Below, piece after piece: positions 26,667 through 36,426 of a stretch of 64,000 nt of DNA. The position numbers were made by a program, and so were the translations under genes. The notes beneath the pieces were generated by a model. That model saw nothing but the letters and a program-made list of their open reading frames with translations, was not told the DNA's origin and searched no databases. How positions within the stretch are numbered: the first letter of the stretch is position 1; each line of letters opens with the position of its first letter. Source of the DNA: Pseudomonadaceae bacterium (GTDB lineage Bacteria > Pseudomonadota > Gammaproteobacteria > Pseudomonadales > Pseudomonadaceae). Where the stretch lies: NCBI GenBank assembly GCA_030602315.1, contig JAUVZY010000006.1, forward strand, positions 55,961-119,960, in the 5' to 3' direction.

Positions 26667-29381
26667 TTAGCGTTCCTGCTTGCGCAGGCCGGCGACGCTC
26701 AGCGCAGTGAGCAGCGGAATCGCCAGCAGCATGGGAAAGAAATACGGATACAGCTCGGCCAGGCCCAGCGCCTTGGAAAACACCCCGCGGCTGATCACCA
26801 GGAAATGGCTGGTCGGGTACAGCTGACCGATGAAGGCGCTGGCGCCCTCCAGCGCCGACACCGGGTAGAGCAGGCCGGAGAACTGGATCGCCGGCAGCAG
26901 GGTGGCGATGGCGGTGCCGAAGATCGCCGCCAGCTGGCTGTTGAGCACCGACGACATCAAAAGCCCAAGGCCGGTGGAACAGATGACATACAGCAGCGCG
27001 CCGATGCACAGCGCCAGGAAGCTGCCCTTGAGCGGCACGCCGAACACCCACACCGTCCAGGCCGCCAGCGCGAGGAAGTTGAGCATGCCCAGCACCACGT
27101 AGGGCAGCTGCTTGCCGAGCAGAAACTCCAGGCGCGTCACCGGGGTGACGTAAAAGTTGGTGATCGAGCCCAGCTCCTTCTCGCGCACCACGCCGAGCGC
27201 AGTGAGCATCGCCGGAATCATCATCAGAAGGATCGGAATCATCGCCGGGGCCATGGCCGGCAGGCTCTGCACATCGGGGTTGTAGCGATAGCGCACGGCG
27301 ACCTGCACCGGCGCCGGGGGCGGCAGGTGTGGCGCGGCGGCGGCCAGCTGCTGCAGGTAGTTGGCGTGAATGCCCTGCACATACCCTCTGATCGTGTCGG
27401 CGCGCATCGGCATCGCCCCGTCGATCCACAGTCCGATTTGCGGCACCGCGCCGCGCTTGAGGTCGCGGCCGAAATTGGGCGGAATTTCCACCGCCAGGCC
27501 GATCTCGCCGCTGCGCAGGCGGCGGTCGAGCTCCTCGTAGGACTGGATCGGCGGCCTTTCGAGAAAATAGCGCGAGCCCGACAGGTTGAGCAGATAGCTC
27601 TGGCTGCTTGTGGTCTGGTCGCGGTCCAGAACGGCGAAGCGCAGGTTCTCCACGTCCAGGTTGACGCCATAGCCCATGATGAACATCAAAAGCAGCGTGC
27701 CGAGCAGCGCCAGCGCCGCGCGCACCGGATCGCGGCGCAGCTCCACGCTCTCGCGCCGGGCATAGGCCAGCAGCCGGCGCAGGCTGAAGGCGGGCGAGCG
27801 GGCCGGGTGTGGCGCCGCGATTGCCGGCGCGGGCGTCGCCGGGGCGGGCGGCGCGGCACCGGCCGCCTCGCGCAAATAGTCGATGAAGGCTGCCTCGAGG
27901 TTCGCCTGACCGCGCTTTTGCGTCAGCCGCGCCGGGGTGTCGCTGTCCAGCACCCGGCCGGCGTGCATCAGCGAGATGCGGTCGCAGCGCAGCGCCTCGT
28001 TCATGAAATGGGTGGAGATGAAGATGGTCACCCCGTCCTGCCGCGAGAGCTGCAGCAGCGCTTCCCAGAAGGCATCGCGGGCCACCGGGTCCACCCCGGA
28101 GGTGGGCTCGTCGAGGATCAAAATTTCCGGTTCGTGCACCAGCGCCACCGCTAGTGACAGGCGCTGGCGCACGCCCAGCGGCAGACGCGAAGGCAGCGCG
28201 TCGGCCACGCCGTCGAGCTCGAAGCGTTCGAGCATCGCCGCCACCCGCGTCCGGCGCCGGGCGGCCGGCAGCTGGAACAGCCGCGCGTGCAGCTCCAGGT
28301 TCTGCCGCACCGTGAGTTCGGCGTACAGCGAAAAGCCCTGGGACATGTAGCCGACCCGCTGGCGGGTGGCCAAATCGTGCGGGTCCACCGGCTGGCCGAA
28401 CAGCCGCGCTTCGCCCTCGCTGAACGGCAGAAGGCCGGTGAGCATCTTCATGGTGGTGGTCTTGCCGCAGCCGTTGGAGCCTAAGAAGCCGAAGATCTCC
28501 CCGCGTTCGATGCGAAAGTCCACATGATCCACCGCCACGAAATCGCCGAAGCGGCGCGTCAGCGCACGCGCCTCGATCACCACCTCGCCGCCGGTCTGGC
28601 GCGGGGTGAGCGCCAGGGCACGGTGCGCGCCGCGGCGCTGTGGCGGCAGCAGGGCGATGAAGGCCGCTTCCAGGCTGGCGCAGCCGGTGCGCGACCGCAG
28701 TTCGGCCGGGCTGCCGGTGGCCAGCACCTGGCCGGCGTCCATCGCCGCCAGCCAGTCGAAGCGCTCGGCCTCGTCCATGTAGGCGGTGGCGACGATCACG
28801 CTCATGCCCGGGCGCTGGGCGCGGATGTGCTCGATCAGGTCCCAGAACTGGCTGCGCGAAAGCGGATCGACGCCGGTGGTGGGCTCGTCGAGGATCAACA
28901 GGTCCGGGTCATGGATCAGCGCGCAGCACAGCCCGAGCTTCTGCTTCATGCCGCCGGAAAGCTTGCCGGCCGGGCGCTCGGCGAAGGGTGCCAGGCCCGT
29001 GGCGCCGATCAGTTCGGCCATGCGCCGCTCGCGCTCGGCCGCCGCCTGGCCGAACAGGCGGGCGAAGAAGGTGAGGTTCTCGCGCACGGTGAGGGTGGGG
29101 TAGAGGTTGCGTCCCAGGCCCTGCGGCATGTAGGCGATGCGCGGGCAGACCTGCCGGCGAAAGGGCGCCTGGGCCATGTCGCCGCCCAGCACCTCAAGGC
29201 GCCCGTCCTGCAGGCGGCGGGCCCCCGCGACCAGCGCCAGCAGGCTGGACTTGCCGACCCCGTCGGGGCCGATCAGCCCGGCCATGCAGCCGGCCGGAAT
29301 CGCCAGGTCCACCTCCGCCAGCGCGCGGACCTGCCGATAGCGCAGGCTGACGCCGGTCAGCCGGGCGATCGCCGCGCTCAT
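26667..29381 (-). CDS. rbbA: ABC transporter fusion, two ATPase domains plus permease (RbbA-like)
   Basis: 904 residues, close to E. coli RbbA (ribosome-associated ATPase/permease). Two nucleotide-binding domains come first: NBD1 with [20 protein letters not shown] and [13 protein letters not shown]2 (~270-500) with GSNGCGKTT, the degenerate signature [12 protein letters not shown] and [10 protein letters not shown]. An ABC-2 permease domain (~540-904) has one early membrane helix, a periplasmic domain and the coupling segment [17 protein letters not shown]. Its start overlaps the stop of the HlyD-type gene (ATGA). Whether it acts as exporter or in ribosome function cannot be told, but the neighbouring HlyD and TolC genes favour export. 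Confidence 0.92.
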   Translation of the reverse strand: MSAAIARLTGVSLRYRQVRALAEVDLAIPAGCMAGLIGPDGVGKSSLLALVAGARRLQDGRLEVLGGDMAQAPFRRQVCPRIAYMPQGLGRNLYPTLTVRENLTFFARLFGQAAAERERRMAELIGATGLAPFAERPAGKLSGGMKQKLGLCCALIHDPDLLILDEPTTGVDPLSRSQFWDLIEHIRAQRPGMSVIVATAYMDEAERFDWLAAMDAGQVLATGSPAELRSRTGCASLEAAFIALLPPQRRGAHRALALTPRQTGGEVVIEARALTRRFGDFVAVDHVDFRIERGEIFGFLGSNGCGKTTTMKMLTGLLPFSEGEARLFGQPVDPHDLATRQRVGYMSQGFSLYAELTVRQNLELHARLFQLPAARRRTRVAAMLERFELDGVADALPSRLPLGVRQRLSLAVALVHEPEILILDEPTSGVDPVARDAFWEALLQLSRQDGVTIFISTHFMNEALRCDRISLMHAGRVLDSDTPARLTQKRGQANLEAAFIDYLREAAGAAPPAPATPAPAIAAPHPARSPAFSLRRLLAYARRESVELRRDPVRAALALLGTLLLMFIMGYGVNLDVENLRFAVLDRDQTTSSQSYLLNLSGSRYFLERPPIQSYEELDRRLRSGEIGLAVEIPPNFGRDLKRGAVPQIGLWIDGAMPMRADTIRGYVQGIHANYLQQLAAAAPHLPPPAPVQVAVRYRYNPDVQSLPAMAPAMIPILLMMIPAMLTALGVVREKELGSITNFYVTPVTRLEFLLGKQLPYVVLGMLNFLALAAWTVWVFGVPLKGSFLALCIGALLYVICSTGLGLLMSSVLNSQLAAIFGTAIATLLPAIQFSGLLYPVSALEGASAFIGQLYPTSHFLVISRGVFSKALGLAELYPYFFPMLLAIPLLTALSVAGLRKQER

Positions 29382-30448
29382 GGCAGCAGGTTCGCCCTGA
29401 GCGATTCAGGCCAGTCGGCCTCGGGGTCGAGCTTGACGTAGGCGACGCCGGGCAGGCCGGTCTTTACCTGCTCGCGGTACTTCTCCAGGAGCGCCGGGTC
29501 GATGCTGGCCTTGATGCGGAACATCAGTTTTTCCCGCTCGCTGACGGTTTCCACCGTCTTGGGCGTGAACTGCGCGACGCTCGCCACGTAGCTGATGCGC
29601 GCCGGGATCACGTATTGCGGCGCGGCATCGAGCACCAGCCGCGCCTCGCTGCCCAGCGCCAGGCGCCCGGCGTCGCGGGTGGGCAGGAAGAAGGTCAGGT
29701 AGACGTCGGCCAGGTTCACCAGGTTGAGCACCCGGCCGCCGGCGGCGAGCACCTCGCCCGGTTCGGCGACGCGAAACTGCACGCGAGCGCGCAGCGGGCT
29801 CTTCAGCGCGCTGTCGGCGATGTCTGCCTCGAGCCGGGTCACCGCCGCTTCGGCTGCCTCCAGCGAAGACTCGGCGCCGATCACTTCGCTGCGCGCCGCC
29901 TCGATCGCCGCCTGGGCCGAGTGCACCTGGGCCTGGCTGGCGGCCAGCGCCGCTTCGGCGCCCTGCACGGCAGCCAGGTCGTCGTCGGCCTGCTGGCGCG
30001 ACAGCAGGTTGCGCCCGACCAGCGTCGCGGTGCGCTGGTAGCGCTTCTGCGCCGCGGCCAGCTCGGCCTGACGCTGCTGCACCAGTGCCTCGGCGGCGTG
30101 CTTTTCGCTTCGGCGCTGGGCTACCCGGGCGTGGGCGGTGTGAATGGCGTTGGCGGCCTGGCGCACCTGTGCCTGGGCCTGGCGCAGCTGGGCCTCGAGC
30201 ACCTGAGTGTCCATCCGCGCCAGTACCTGGCCGGGCTCGACGAAGTCGCCTTCGCCGACCTCGATGCTGGCCACGCGGCCGCCGAGCTTGGTGGCGATGT
30301 CCACCTCGGTGGCCTCGATGCGTCCGTTGCCCTGGGCGAAGGCCTCGCCAAGCCCCTGTGGTTGCCACTGCTGCCAGGCCAGCACGGCCACTAGCGCCAC
30401 CAGCACTACCCCCAGCGCGGCCCGTAGCGGCCGTCGGTATCCTTGCAT
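29378..30448 (-). CDS. HlyD-family membrane fusion protein (YhiI-like)
   Basis: 356 residues. A single N-terminal membrane anchor ([15 protein letters not shown]) precedes a periplasmic adaptor: lipoyl-like halves ([20 protein letters not shown] at ~52 and the region after 215), a long alpha-hairpin (~85-205, Gln/Ala/Glu-rich coiled coil) and a beta-barrel domain. It links an inner-membrane ABC transporter to TolC. ATG 30448 has GGGAG seven bases upstream; a GTG directly before it is a less likely start. First gene of the hlyD-rbbA-permease-tolC operon. Confidence 0.92.
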   Translation of the reverse strand: MQGYRRPLRAALGVVLVALVAVLAWQQWQPQGLGEAFAQGNGRIEATEVDIATKLGGRVASIEVGEGDFVEPGQVLARMDTQVLEAQLRQAQAQVRQAANAIHTAHARVAQRRSEKHAAEALVQQRQAELAAAQKRYQRTATLVGRNLLSRQQADDDLAAVQGAEAALAASQAQVHSAQAAIEAARSEVIGAESSLEAAEAAVTRLEADIADSALKSPLRARVQFRVAEPGEVLAAGGRVLNLVNLADVYLTFFLPTRDAGRLALGSEARLVLDAAPQYVIPARISYVASVAQFTPKTVETVSEREKLMFRIKASIDPALLEKYREQVKTGLPGVAYVKLDPEADWPESLRANLLP

Positions 30449-30527
30449 CACCCTGCTCCCGTGCCGATCAATCCGCGCCGGCCGCTCAAGGCGGCCACTT
30501 CTAGTGAGCTATAGCGGGCCTGGCCGG

Positions 30528-31529
30528 TCAAGGACCGGATGTTTTCGGCGTAACCTCGGCCTCGGGCGCATTCTTCTGGCGCAGCTTTCGCGCGCGGCTT
30601 TCCAGGGCGAAGTAGACGACGGTCGCCGCGCCCAGGGGAACGAGGTAGTAGACGACCCGGTAGCCGATCAGCGCGGCGACCACCGCGCCCTGGCTCATCT
30701 CGCCGGCCAGAAGACCGGCGAACACCGCCTCGGTCACCCCCAGCCCGGCGGGGATATGGGTGATCACCCCGGCCACGCTGGAAATCAGCAGGATGCCCAG
30801 CACGTTGGCGTAGGCGACCTGCTGAAACAGCATCAGGTAGATGATCGCGGCCATCAGCGCCCAGTTGAGTGCGCCGATGGTCAGCTGCAGCGCGGCCATC
30901 TGCAGCGACGGCAGGACGATCTCGTGGCCGCGCACCGTCCAGGCCCGCCGCCGGGAGAAGGCGCACAGCCCCAGGTAGGTCAGCACCACCGCCGCCAGCC
31001 CCAGGCCGAGCAGGCGCAGGGCGAGGGTGCCCAGGCCCCATTCCGGCGGCGGGGTGATCCAGCCCATGCTGAAGATCACCCCGGCCAGCGCCATGTAGCT
31101 CAGCCAGTTGGTGAGGATGCTGAAGGTGAACACCCGGGTGATCTGCGCGGTGCCGAGGCCCAGACGGGCATACAGCCGGTAACGCAGGGCGACGCTGCCG
31201 ACCCAGGCGCCGAGGTTCAGGTTGAAGGCGTAGCAGACGAAGGTGATCGGCACCACCTGGCGGATCGGCAGGCGGTGGCGCACATAGTACTTGGCCAGCA
31301 CGTCATAGCCGCAATACACCGCATAGCTCGCCACGGTCGCTATGCCGGCCAGCCAGAACGTCCGCGCGCTGTAGTTGCGCAGCGTGTCGGCGACCTCCTG
31401 CCAGTCGAGCTTGCGTGCCATCACCACCAGCAGGATCACCACCAGGGCGACGAAGGCGTAAGAAAGCCACTGGCGGATCTTCGGCCAGGCCCGGCGCCAA
31501 CGGCCGCCTCGCTGCTCGACATCGTTCAT
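30528..31529 (-). CDS. ybhN: YbhN-family membrane protein (lysylphosphatidylglycerol synthase TM-like)
   Basis: 333 residues from ATG 31529 (GAGGT five bases upstream, ATGA overlap with the clsB stop). About eight hydrophobic segments, beginning WLSYAFVALVVILLVVMA. SSVAGVITHIPAGLGVTEAVF is the conserved PAGLG-x-E motif of the flippase-like domain shared with MprF. E. coli ybhN lies next to clsB and ybhP just as here. The role is probably in lipid transport or modification of the inner membrane; the substrate is unknown to me. Confidence 0.88.
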   Translation of the reverse strand: MNDVEQRGGRWRRAWPKIRQWLSYAFVALVVILLVVMARKLDWQEVADTLRNYSARTFWLAGIATVASYAVYCGYDVLAKYYVRHRLPIRQVVPITFVCYAFNLNLGAWVGSVALRYRLYARLGLGTAQITRVFTFSILTNWLSYMALAGVIFSMGWITPPPEWGLGTLALRLLGLGLAAVVLTYLGLCAFSRRRAWTVRGHEIVLPSLQMAALQLTIGALNWALMAAIIYLMLFQQVAYANVLGILLISSVAGVITHIPAGLGVTEAVFAGLLAGEMSQGAVVAALIGYRVVYYLVPLGAATVVYFALESRARKLRQKNAPEAEVTPKTSGP

Positions 31530-32788
31530 CGTGGACCTCGCGGGCAGCAGGGTTTGGCTTCCCCGGCGGCGTCTTCGTCGCCGATCGGCAGGCTGTTCGG
31601 TCCGAGCACCTGCATGTGCGGCGGGCGCCTGGGGATCAGCCCGGCCCAGTCGGGGAAGTGGCGCAGAAAGTGAAAGATCACCACCGCCAGCGGCGCGCGC
31701 CACCAGTAGCCGCGCACGATGCGCTCCAGCGCGATCTGCCGGCAGTCCGCGGCGGCCAGTTGCTCCAGCGCGCCATGCAGCATGCGGTTGAACGCATGAT
31801 CGCGGACGATCACGTTGCACTCGAGGTTCAGCGACAGGCTCAGCGGGTCCAGGTTGGAGGAGCCCACGGTGGCCCAGTCATAGTCGGCCAGTGCCACCTT
31901 GGCGTGCAGCGGGCGGCGGCAGTACTCGTGGATCTCCACGCCATCGCGCAGCAGGTAGTTGTAGAGCATGCGCGCACCGAACTTGGCGATCGGCATGTCC
32001 GGCTGGCCCTGCAGGATCAGCCGCACCCGCACGCCGCGCCGGGCGGCGTTGCGGATCTCGCGCAGCACGCGGTAACCGGGGAAGAAATAGGCATTGGCGA
32101 TCAACAGCCGCGAGCGGGCGCTGCGGATCGCCTCGAGGTAGTGCTCCTCGATGTCGTTCTGGTGCTCGTCGTTGTCGCGCACCACGAACAGCGCGCGGGC
32201 ATCGCCGCGGAAGGGCCCGCTGCCGCTGCCGTTGGCCAGTACATGGATGCGCCGCTGCCACCAGCGCCGCGCGGGCTCCGGCGGCGCCACGCTGCGTAGC
32301 GCGAAGCGGTGGATGTCCACCACCAGCGGGCCTTCGATTTCCAGCGCGTAGTCCTGCTTGGCCTCCGGACCGAAATCGCCCAGATGATCGGCGGAAAAGT
32401 TGATGCCGCCGATGAAGGCGACTTCGCCGTCGACCACCACGATCTTGCGGTGCAGCCGGCGCAGCAGGTTGATGCGTCGGCCGAACAGGCGCTTGCGCGG
32501 GTCGTAGATGTGGATGTGCACGCCGGCATCGGCCAGCGGCTGGAGAAAGGCCGGGGTCAGCTCGTCGGAGCCGTAGCCGTCTACCGTCAGGTCGATGCGC
32601 ACGCCGCGCAGGGCCGCTTCGAGCAGCACCTGACGCAGGGCGAAACCGACCTTGTCCTCGAACAGGATGAAGGTTTCGATCAGCACTTCGCTGTGGGCGC
32701 GGCGGATGGCCTCGAACACCGCAGGGAAATACTCCTCGCCGTTTTCCAGCAGGGTCAGGCGATTGCCGTCTCGCCAGGAGAAGTTCAT
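31526..32788 (-). CDS. clsB: Cardiolipin synthase B
   Basis: 420 residues, a phospholipase-D-superfamily enzyme with two HKD motifs: HRKIVVVDGEVAFIGGINF (residues ~110-128) and HAKVALADYDWATVGSSNLD (~295-315). ClsB makes cardiolipin from phosphatidylglycerol at the inner membrane. It lacks the N-terminal transmembrane helices of ClsA, as expected for ClsB. ATG 32788 overlaps the stop of the ybhP-like gene and has GGAG eight bases upstream; its own stop overlaps ybhN. The order ybhP-clsB-ybhN is the same as in E. coli. Confidence 0.93.
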   Translation of the reverse strand: MNFSWRDGNRLTLLENGEEYFPAVFEAIRRAHSEVLIETFILFEDKVGFALRQVLLEAALRGVRIDLTVDGYGSDELTPAFLQPLADAGVHIHIYDPRKRLFGRRINLLRRLHRKIVVVDGEVAFIGGINFSADHLGDFGPEAKQDYALEIEGPLVVDIHRFALRSVAPPEPARRWWQRRIHVLANGSGSGPFRGDARALFVVRDNDEHQNDIEEHYLEAIRSARSRLLIANAYFFPGYRVLREIRNAARRGVRVRLILQGQPDMPIAKFGARMLYNYLLRDGVEIHEYCRRPLHAKVALADYDWATVGSSNLDPLSLSLNLECNVIVRDHAFNRMLHGALEQLAAADCRQIALERIVRGYWWRAPLAVVIFHFLRHFPDWAGLIPRRPPHMQVLGPNSLPIGDEDAAGEAKPCCPRGPR

Positions 32789-33588
32789 AGCACTAACTCC
32801 ACCGCCAGGGGCAGGTGATCGGACAGGTGCGTCCAGGGCTTGTTGCCCATGGCCATCACCTTCCGGGTTTGCAGGTTGCGTACGTAGATGCGGTCCAGGC
32901 GCAACAGCGGCCAGCGCGCCGGGAAGGTCTTGGGCATCTCGCCCTGGCTGTGCTGGAACACCTCGTACAGCCCGGCGCAGCCATCGAGCACGCGGCCGGC
33001 CTTGAGGCGCCAGTCGTTGAAGTCGCCGGCGACCACCACCGGCACCTCGGCCGGCAGCGACTCGACCAGCTCGCGCAGCAGTGCCAGCTGCTTTTGCCGG
33101 TGCGATTCGCGCAGGCCCAGGTGCACGCAGATCGCGTGCAGTTCCTCGTGGCCGGGCACCTGCACCACGCTGTGCAGCAGGCCGCGCCGCTCGGGGCCGG
33201 AGATCGACACGTCGAGGTTCTCGTAACGCAGGATCGGGTACTTGGAGAGCAGGGCGTTGCCGTGGTCGCCATCGGGGTAGACCGCGTTGCGCCCGTAGGC
33301 GAAGTCGGTCCAGATGCTGTCGGCGAGAAACTCGTACTGCGGCGTCTTTGGCCAGTTGTGCCAGCGCAGCGCGTGTTTTTCGTGGGCGCCCAGCACCTCC
33401 TGGAGAAACACCATCTCGGCACCGACCGAACGCACCGCCTCGCGCAGTTCGGGGAGGATGAAGCGGCGGTTCAGTGCGGTGAAACCCTTGTGGGTGTTCA
33501 CGGTGAGCACGCGCAGGGTATCGACCGAGCTGGCCAGGTGGGTGTCGAGCTGCGAGCTGTCCAGTGGCCGGTTTGTCATCAACGTCAC
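32785..33588 (-). CDS. ybhP: Endonuclease/exonuclease/phosphatase family protein (YbhP-like)
   Basis: 267 residues. The EEP fold is shown by VLTVNTHKGF (start strand with Asn), EMVFLQEV (metal-binding Glu), ICVHLGL, VVVAGDFNDWR (Asp/Asn) and the final THLSDHLPLAVEL (catalytic Asp-His). I chose GTG 33588: it has AAGGAG seven bases upstream and overlaps the DUF72 stop as GTGA. ATG 33579 three codons later is the alternative. Members hydrolyse phosphodiester or phosphomonoester bonds in nucleic acids or lipids; next to clsB a phospholipid-linked role is plausible but unproven. Confidence 0.88.
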   Translation of the reverse strand: MTLMTNRPLDSSQLDTHLASSVDTLRVLTVNTHKGFTALNRRFILPELREAVRSVGAEMVFLQEVLGAHEKHALRWHNWPKTPQYEFLADSIWTDFAYGRNAVYPDGDHGNALLSKYPILRYENLDVSISGPERRGLLHSVVQVPGHEELHAICVHLGLRESHRQKQLALLRELVESLPAEVPVVVAGDFNDWRLKAGRVLDGCAGLYEVFQHSQGEMPKTFPARWPLLRLDRIYVRNLQTRKVMAMGNKPWTHLSDHLPLAVELVL

Positions 33589-34502
33589 GGCAAAGCTCCT
33601 TCCAGGCGGCCCGGTGTCGCCGACAGACCGGCTTCCAGGCCGAGGCGGCGCAATAGCGCGCGGGCGTCGTACGGCGCGCGGACCTTCACGTCGTTGTCGA
33701 AGTAGCAGAACACCTCCCGCGCCTGGCGCGCCGGCGTCACGGCCGGCTCGATCAGGCGGGCGTCCTCTGCCTGCTCGCCCCGGTTCCACCGGGTGATGCG
33801 CCGACACCAGTCATCCAGCGCCGCGTCCGTGTAGCCGCTGGTGTAAAGCTCCTCGGCGCCATGCAGGCGCAGGTAGACGAAGTCCGCCGTCAGGTCCTCG
33901 AAGCAGGGCCATTTGCCTGCGGTGTCGGCCACGACCAGGGCGACCCGGTAGCGGCGCAAAAGCGCGGTGAAGGCCGGGTCGACAAAGCTGTCGTTACGGA
34001 TTTCGACCGCATGGCGAAGCGGCCGGTTGCAGTCGATCTCGAGCAGGCGGCGGCCGTTCATGCGCGCCTCGCAGTGGCGCGCATGGGCCAGCGCGGCGGC
34101 GGTGTCGTGCGGCAACAGGGCGAGAAAGGCTTCGAACAGCGGCGGATCGAAGGCAAAACTCGGCGGGAACTGCCAGAGGATCGGGCCGAGCTTTTCCTTC
34201 AGCGCGAACAGGCCAGAGGCGAAGAAGTTGGCCAGCGGCGCCTCGACCTCGCGCAGCCGGCGCACGTGGGTGATAAAGCGCGGCGCCTTGACGCTGAAGA
34301 CGAAGCGCTCCGGCGTTTCGGCGTACCAGGCCGCGTAGCTCTGCGGGCGCTGCAGCGAATAGAACGAGCCGTTGATCTCGATGCTGTTCACCGCCCGCGA
34401 GGCAAAGCGCAGTTCGTGCTTTTGCGCCAGCCCCGGCGGGTAGAAGTCACCGCGCCAGGGTGCGTAGCGCCAGCCCGATATTCCGACATGAATGCCTGCC
34501 AT
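33585..34502 (-). CDS. DUF72 (YecE-like) TIM-barrel protein
   Basis: 305 residues. Starts HVGISGWRYAPWRGDFYP, the hallmark of the DUF72/YecE family, and continues with NSIEINGSFYSLQRPQSY, FVFSVKAPRFITH, LGPILWQFPPSF, HAVEIRNDSF and FVYLRLHGAEELYTSGY. The reaction is unknown to me. It starts a translationally coupled run DUF72-ybhP-clsB-ybhN. The ribosome site before ATG 34502 is weak. Confidence 0.88.
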   Translation of the reverse strand: MAGIHVGISGWRYAPWRGDFYPPGLAQKHELRFASRAVNSIEINGSFYSLQRPQSYAAWYAETPERFVFSVKAPRFITHVRRLREVEAPLANFFASGLFALKEKLGPILWQFPPSFAFDPPLFEAFLALLPHDTAAALAHARHCEARMNGRRLLEIDCNRPLRHAVEIRNDSFVDPAFTALLRRYRVALVVADTAGKWPCFEDLTADFVYLRLHGAEELYTSGYTDAALDDWCRRITRWNRGEQAEDARLIEPAVTPARQAREVFCYFDNDVKVRAPYDARALLRRLGLEAGLSATPGRLEGALP

Positions 34503-34517
34503 CCGCGCCCGGCGCGC

Positions 34518-35777
34518 TCAGCGCTGACTCTGGTAGAAGGTCGGATCGCTGGCCGGGAAGGTTTCTTCCAGGGCCTCGTCGATCCGGGCGTCTTCGATGC
34601 GCTCCTCGTCGCCGCTGCCGCCAGCCTTGGCCTGGGGCTTGAGCTCGACCTTGATCCAGCCGCTCTCGCGCCGGTCGAAGGCCTTGATCGCGTCGATCAC
34701 GTTGGTCATCGGCTTGACCTGGGTGAGGATCTTCGCCGGGTCGATGCGCCCGGCCAGCACCATCTCGATCAGCTTCGGGATGTACTTGCGGTGATGGCAG
34801 TTGCCCATGTTGATGGTGATGTTGTGGTTCATCGCCAGGCCGATGGGAAAGGTCATCGCAGTGGGCGGGTAGACCCCGATGATCGACAGCGTGCCGGCCT
34901 TGGCCAGGCTCTGCACCGCCCATTCCAGCGCCTGGGAAGGCGCCTGGCCGGGCTCGAACAGCTTGCCGTGGTCGTGCGCGCCGGTGCCACAGCCGGGGCA
35001 GTCGGCGTCGATGCCCACCGCGTCGATGGCGCGGTCCACGCCGATCCCGTCGGTCAGCCGCTTGAGCGTCTGGATCGGGTCTTCCTGGCTGAAGTCGATG
35101 ACCTCGGCGCCCTGGCGCCGGGCCATTTTCAGGCGGTCCTGATGCTGGTCGATGGCGAATACCCGGCCGGCGCCGAGCAGCTTGGCGCTGGCGATGGCGA
35201 ACTGGCCCACCGGGCCGCAGCCGAACACCGCCACGCTGTCGCCGTCCTTGATCTCGGCCATTTCCGCGCCGAAGTAGCCGGTGGGGAAGATGTCCGACAG
35301 CAGGATAGCCTGGTCGTCGCTGATTTCCGGCGGCAGCTTGACCAGCCCGACATGGGCGAACGGAATGCGCGCCAACTCCGCCTGCAGGCCATTGAACGGG
35401 CCGCTGGCGGCCGGCCCGCCGAAGAACGCGGTGCCGGCGTCCTTGCCGTTGGGGTTGGCGGTGTCGCACTGGGCGAAGTAGCCGGCCCGGCAGTACGAGC
35501 AGTTGCCGCAGGCGATGGTGGAGGGGATCACCACCCGGTCGCTGATCGACAGGTTGCGCACGTCCTCGCCGAGCGCCTCGACGATGCCGACGCCCTCATG
35601 GCCGAGGATGGTGCCTTGCTGCATGCCGCTGAAGGTGCCGCGGATGAAGTGCAGGTCGGTGCCGCAGATCGCCGAGGCGGTGAGCCGCACGATGGCATCG
35701 GTCGGCGCTTGGATCTGCGGTTCGGGTACGTCTTCGAGGCGGATGTCGCCCACGTCATGGAAAACCACGGCTTTCAT
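34518..35777 (-). CDS. Zinc-dependent alcohol dehydrogenase (MDR family) with C-terminal tail
   Basis: 419 residues from ATG 35777 (GGAG seven bases upstream; the frame to 35840 is not supported). Catalytic zinc ligands are in ICGTDLHF (Cys) and GHEGVGIV (His-Glu). The four-cysteine structural zinc site seen in many relatives is replaced by C-x2-C-x6-C (CGNCSYCRAGYFAQC). The NAD-binding Rossmann segment is VAVFGCGPVGQFAI. Similar proteins include formaldehyde and other short-chain alcohol dehydrogenases; substrate unknown. After residue ~385 there is an acidic, Gly/Ser linker and the end EALEETFPASDPTFYQSQR, a tail also seen at the C-termini of unrelated small proteins. The CBS gene lies 43 bases upstream on the same strand. 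Confidence 0.9.
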   Translation of the reverse strand: MKAVVFHDVGDIRLEDVPEPQIQAPTDAIVRLTASAICGTDLHFIRGTFSGMQQGTILGHEGVGIVEALGEDVRNLSISDRVVIPSTIACGNCSYCRAGYFAQCDTANPNGKDAGTAFFGGPAASGPFNGLQAELARIPFAHVGLVKLPPEISDDQAILLSDIFPTGYFGAEMAEIKDGDSVAVFGCGPVGQFAIASAKLLGAGRVFAIDQHQDRLKMARRQGAEVIDFSQEDPIQTLKRLTDGIGVDRAIDAVGIDADCPGCGTGAHDHGKLFEPGQAPSQALEWAVQSLAKAGTLSIIGVYPPTAMTFPIGLAMNHNITINMGNCHHRKYIPKLIEMVLAGRIDPAKILTQVKPMTNVIDAIKAFDRRESGWIKVELKPQAKAGGSGDEERIEDARIDEALEETFPASDPTFYQSQR

Positions 35778-35820
35778 CGGCTCGCTCCAGATAAAGGGTT
35801 GCAGGTGGCGAGGGCGGCGC

Positions 35821-36234
35821 TCAATGGGGCCGCGCGACACCTTCGAGCACGACGCTGTTGGCGCTCTGGCTGTTGGCGGCGGTGATGTTGCCCAGCGACA
35901 CCACGCCCACCAGGCGCTTCTCGCGGTTGAGCACCGGCAGACGGCGGACCTGGATGTCGGCCATGTTCTCGGCGACGTGCTGCACGTCCTCGTCTTCGAA
36001 GCAGTAATAGATGTTGGGGGTCATCACCTGCTGCACCGGGGTGTCGGCGCCCCGGCCTTCGGCCACCGCACGGATGGCGATGTCGCGGTCGGTGAGCATG
36101 CCGACCAGGCGGTCCTGGTCGTTGACCAGCAGGGCGCCGGTATCGATCTGCGCCATGATCGCGGCGGCTTCGCGGATGTTCTGGTCCGGACGGATGGTGC
36201 GGACGTTTCGCGTCATGATCTCGTTGATGCGCAT
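35821..36234 (-). CDS. CBS-pair domain protein
   Basis: 137 residues from ATG 36234 (GAGGAG nine bases upstream). Two CBS domains: residues ~1-60 (MRINEIMTRNVRTIRPDQNIREAA, ending VGMLTDRDIAIRAV) and ~70-130 (VQQVMTPNIYYCFEDEDV, ending LVGVVSLGNIT). CBS pairs bind adenine nucleotides and serve as energy or stress sensors. It is probably co-transcribed with the downstream alcohol dehydrogenase. No partner domain is present. Confidence 0.9.
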   Translation of the reverse strand: MRINEIMTRNVRTIRPDQNIREAAAIMAQIDTGALLVNDQDRLVGMLTDRDIAIRAVAEGRGADTPVQQVMTPNIYYCFEDEDVQHVAENMADIQVRRLPVLNREKRLVGVVSLGNITAANSQSANSVVLEGVARPH

Positions 36235-36426
36235 GGCAACGGTCTCCTCGGAGAATGGGAGCGCTCCTTGCCGGGAAATCCTGCGGCCGCCTGGCGGCCT
36301 ACACAGGTTGGGACTGGAAGCGGCCATGGCGGTTCACGCCCGGTTGCTCCAGGCGACGGCCAGTGGCTTGGCCGCCCGCGCGCCGCACGGCAGCCGGGGC
36401 GGCAAGGGCGAGGAGGAGGGCGCGGC

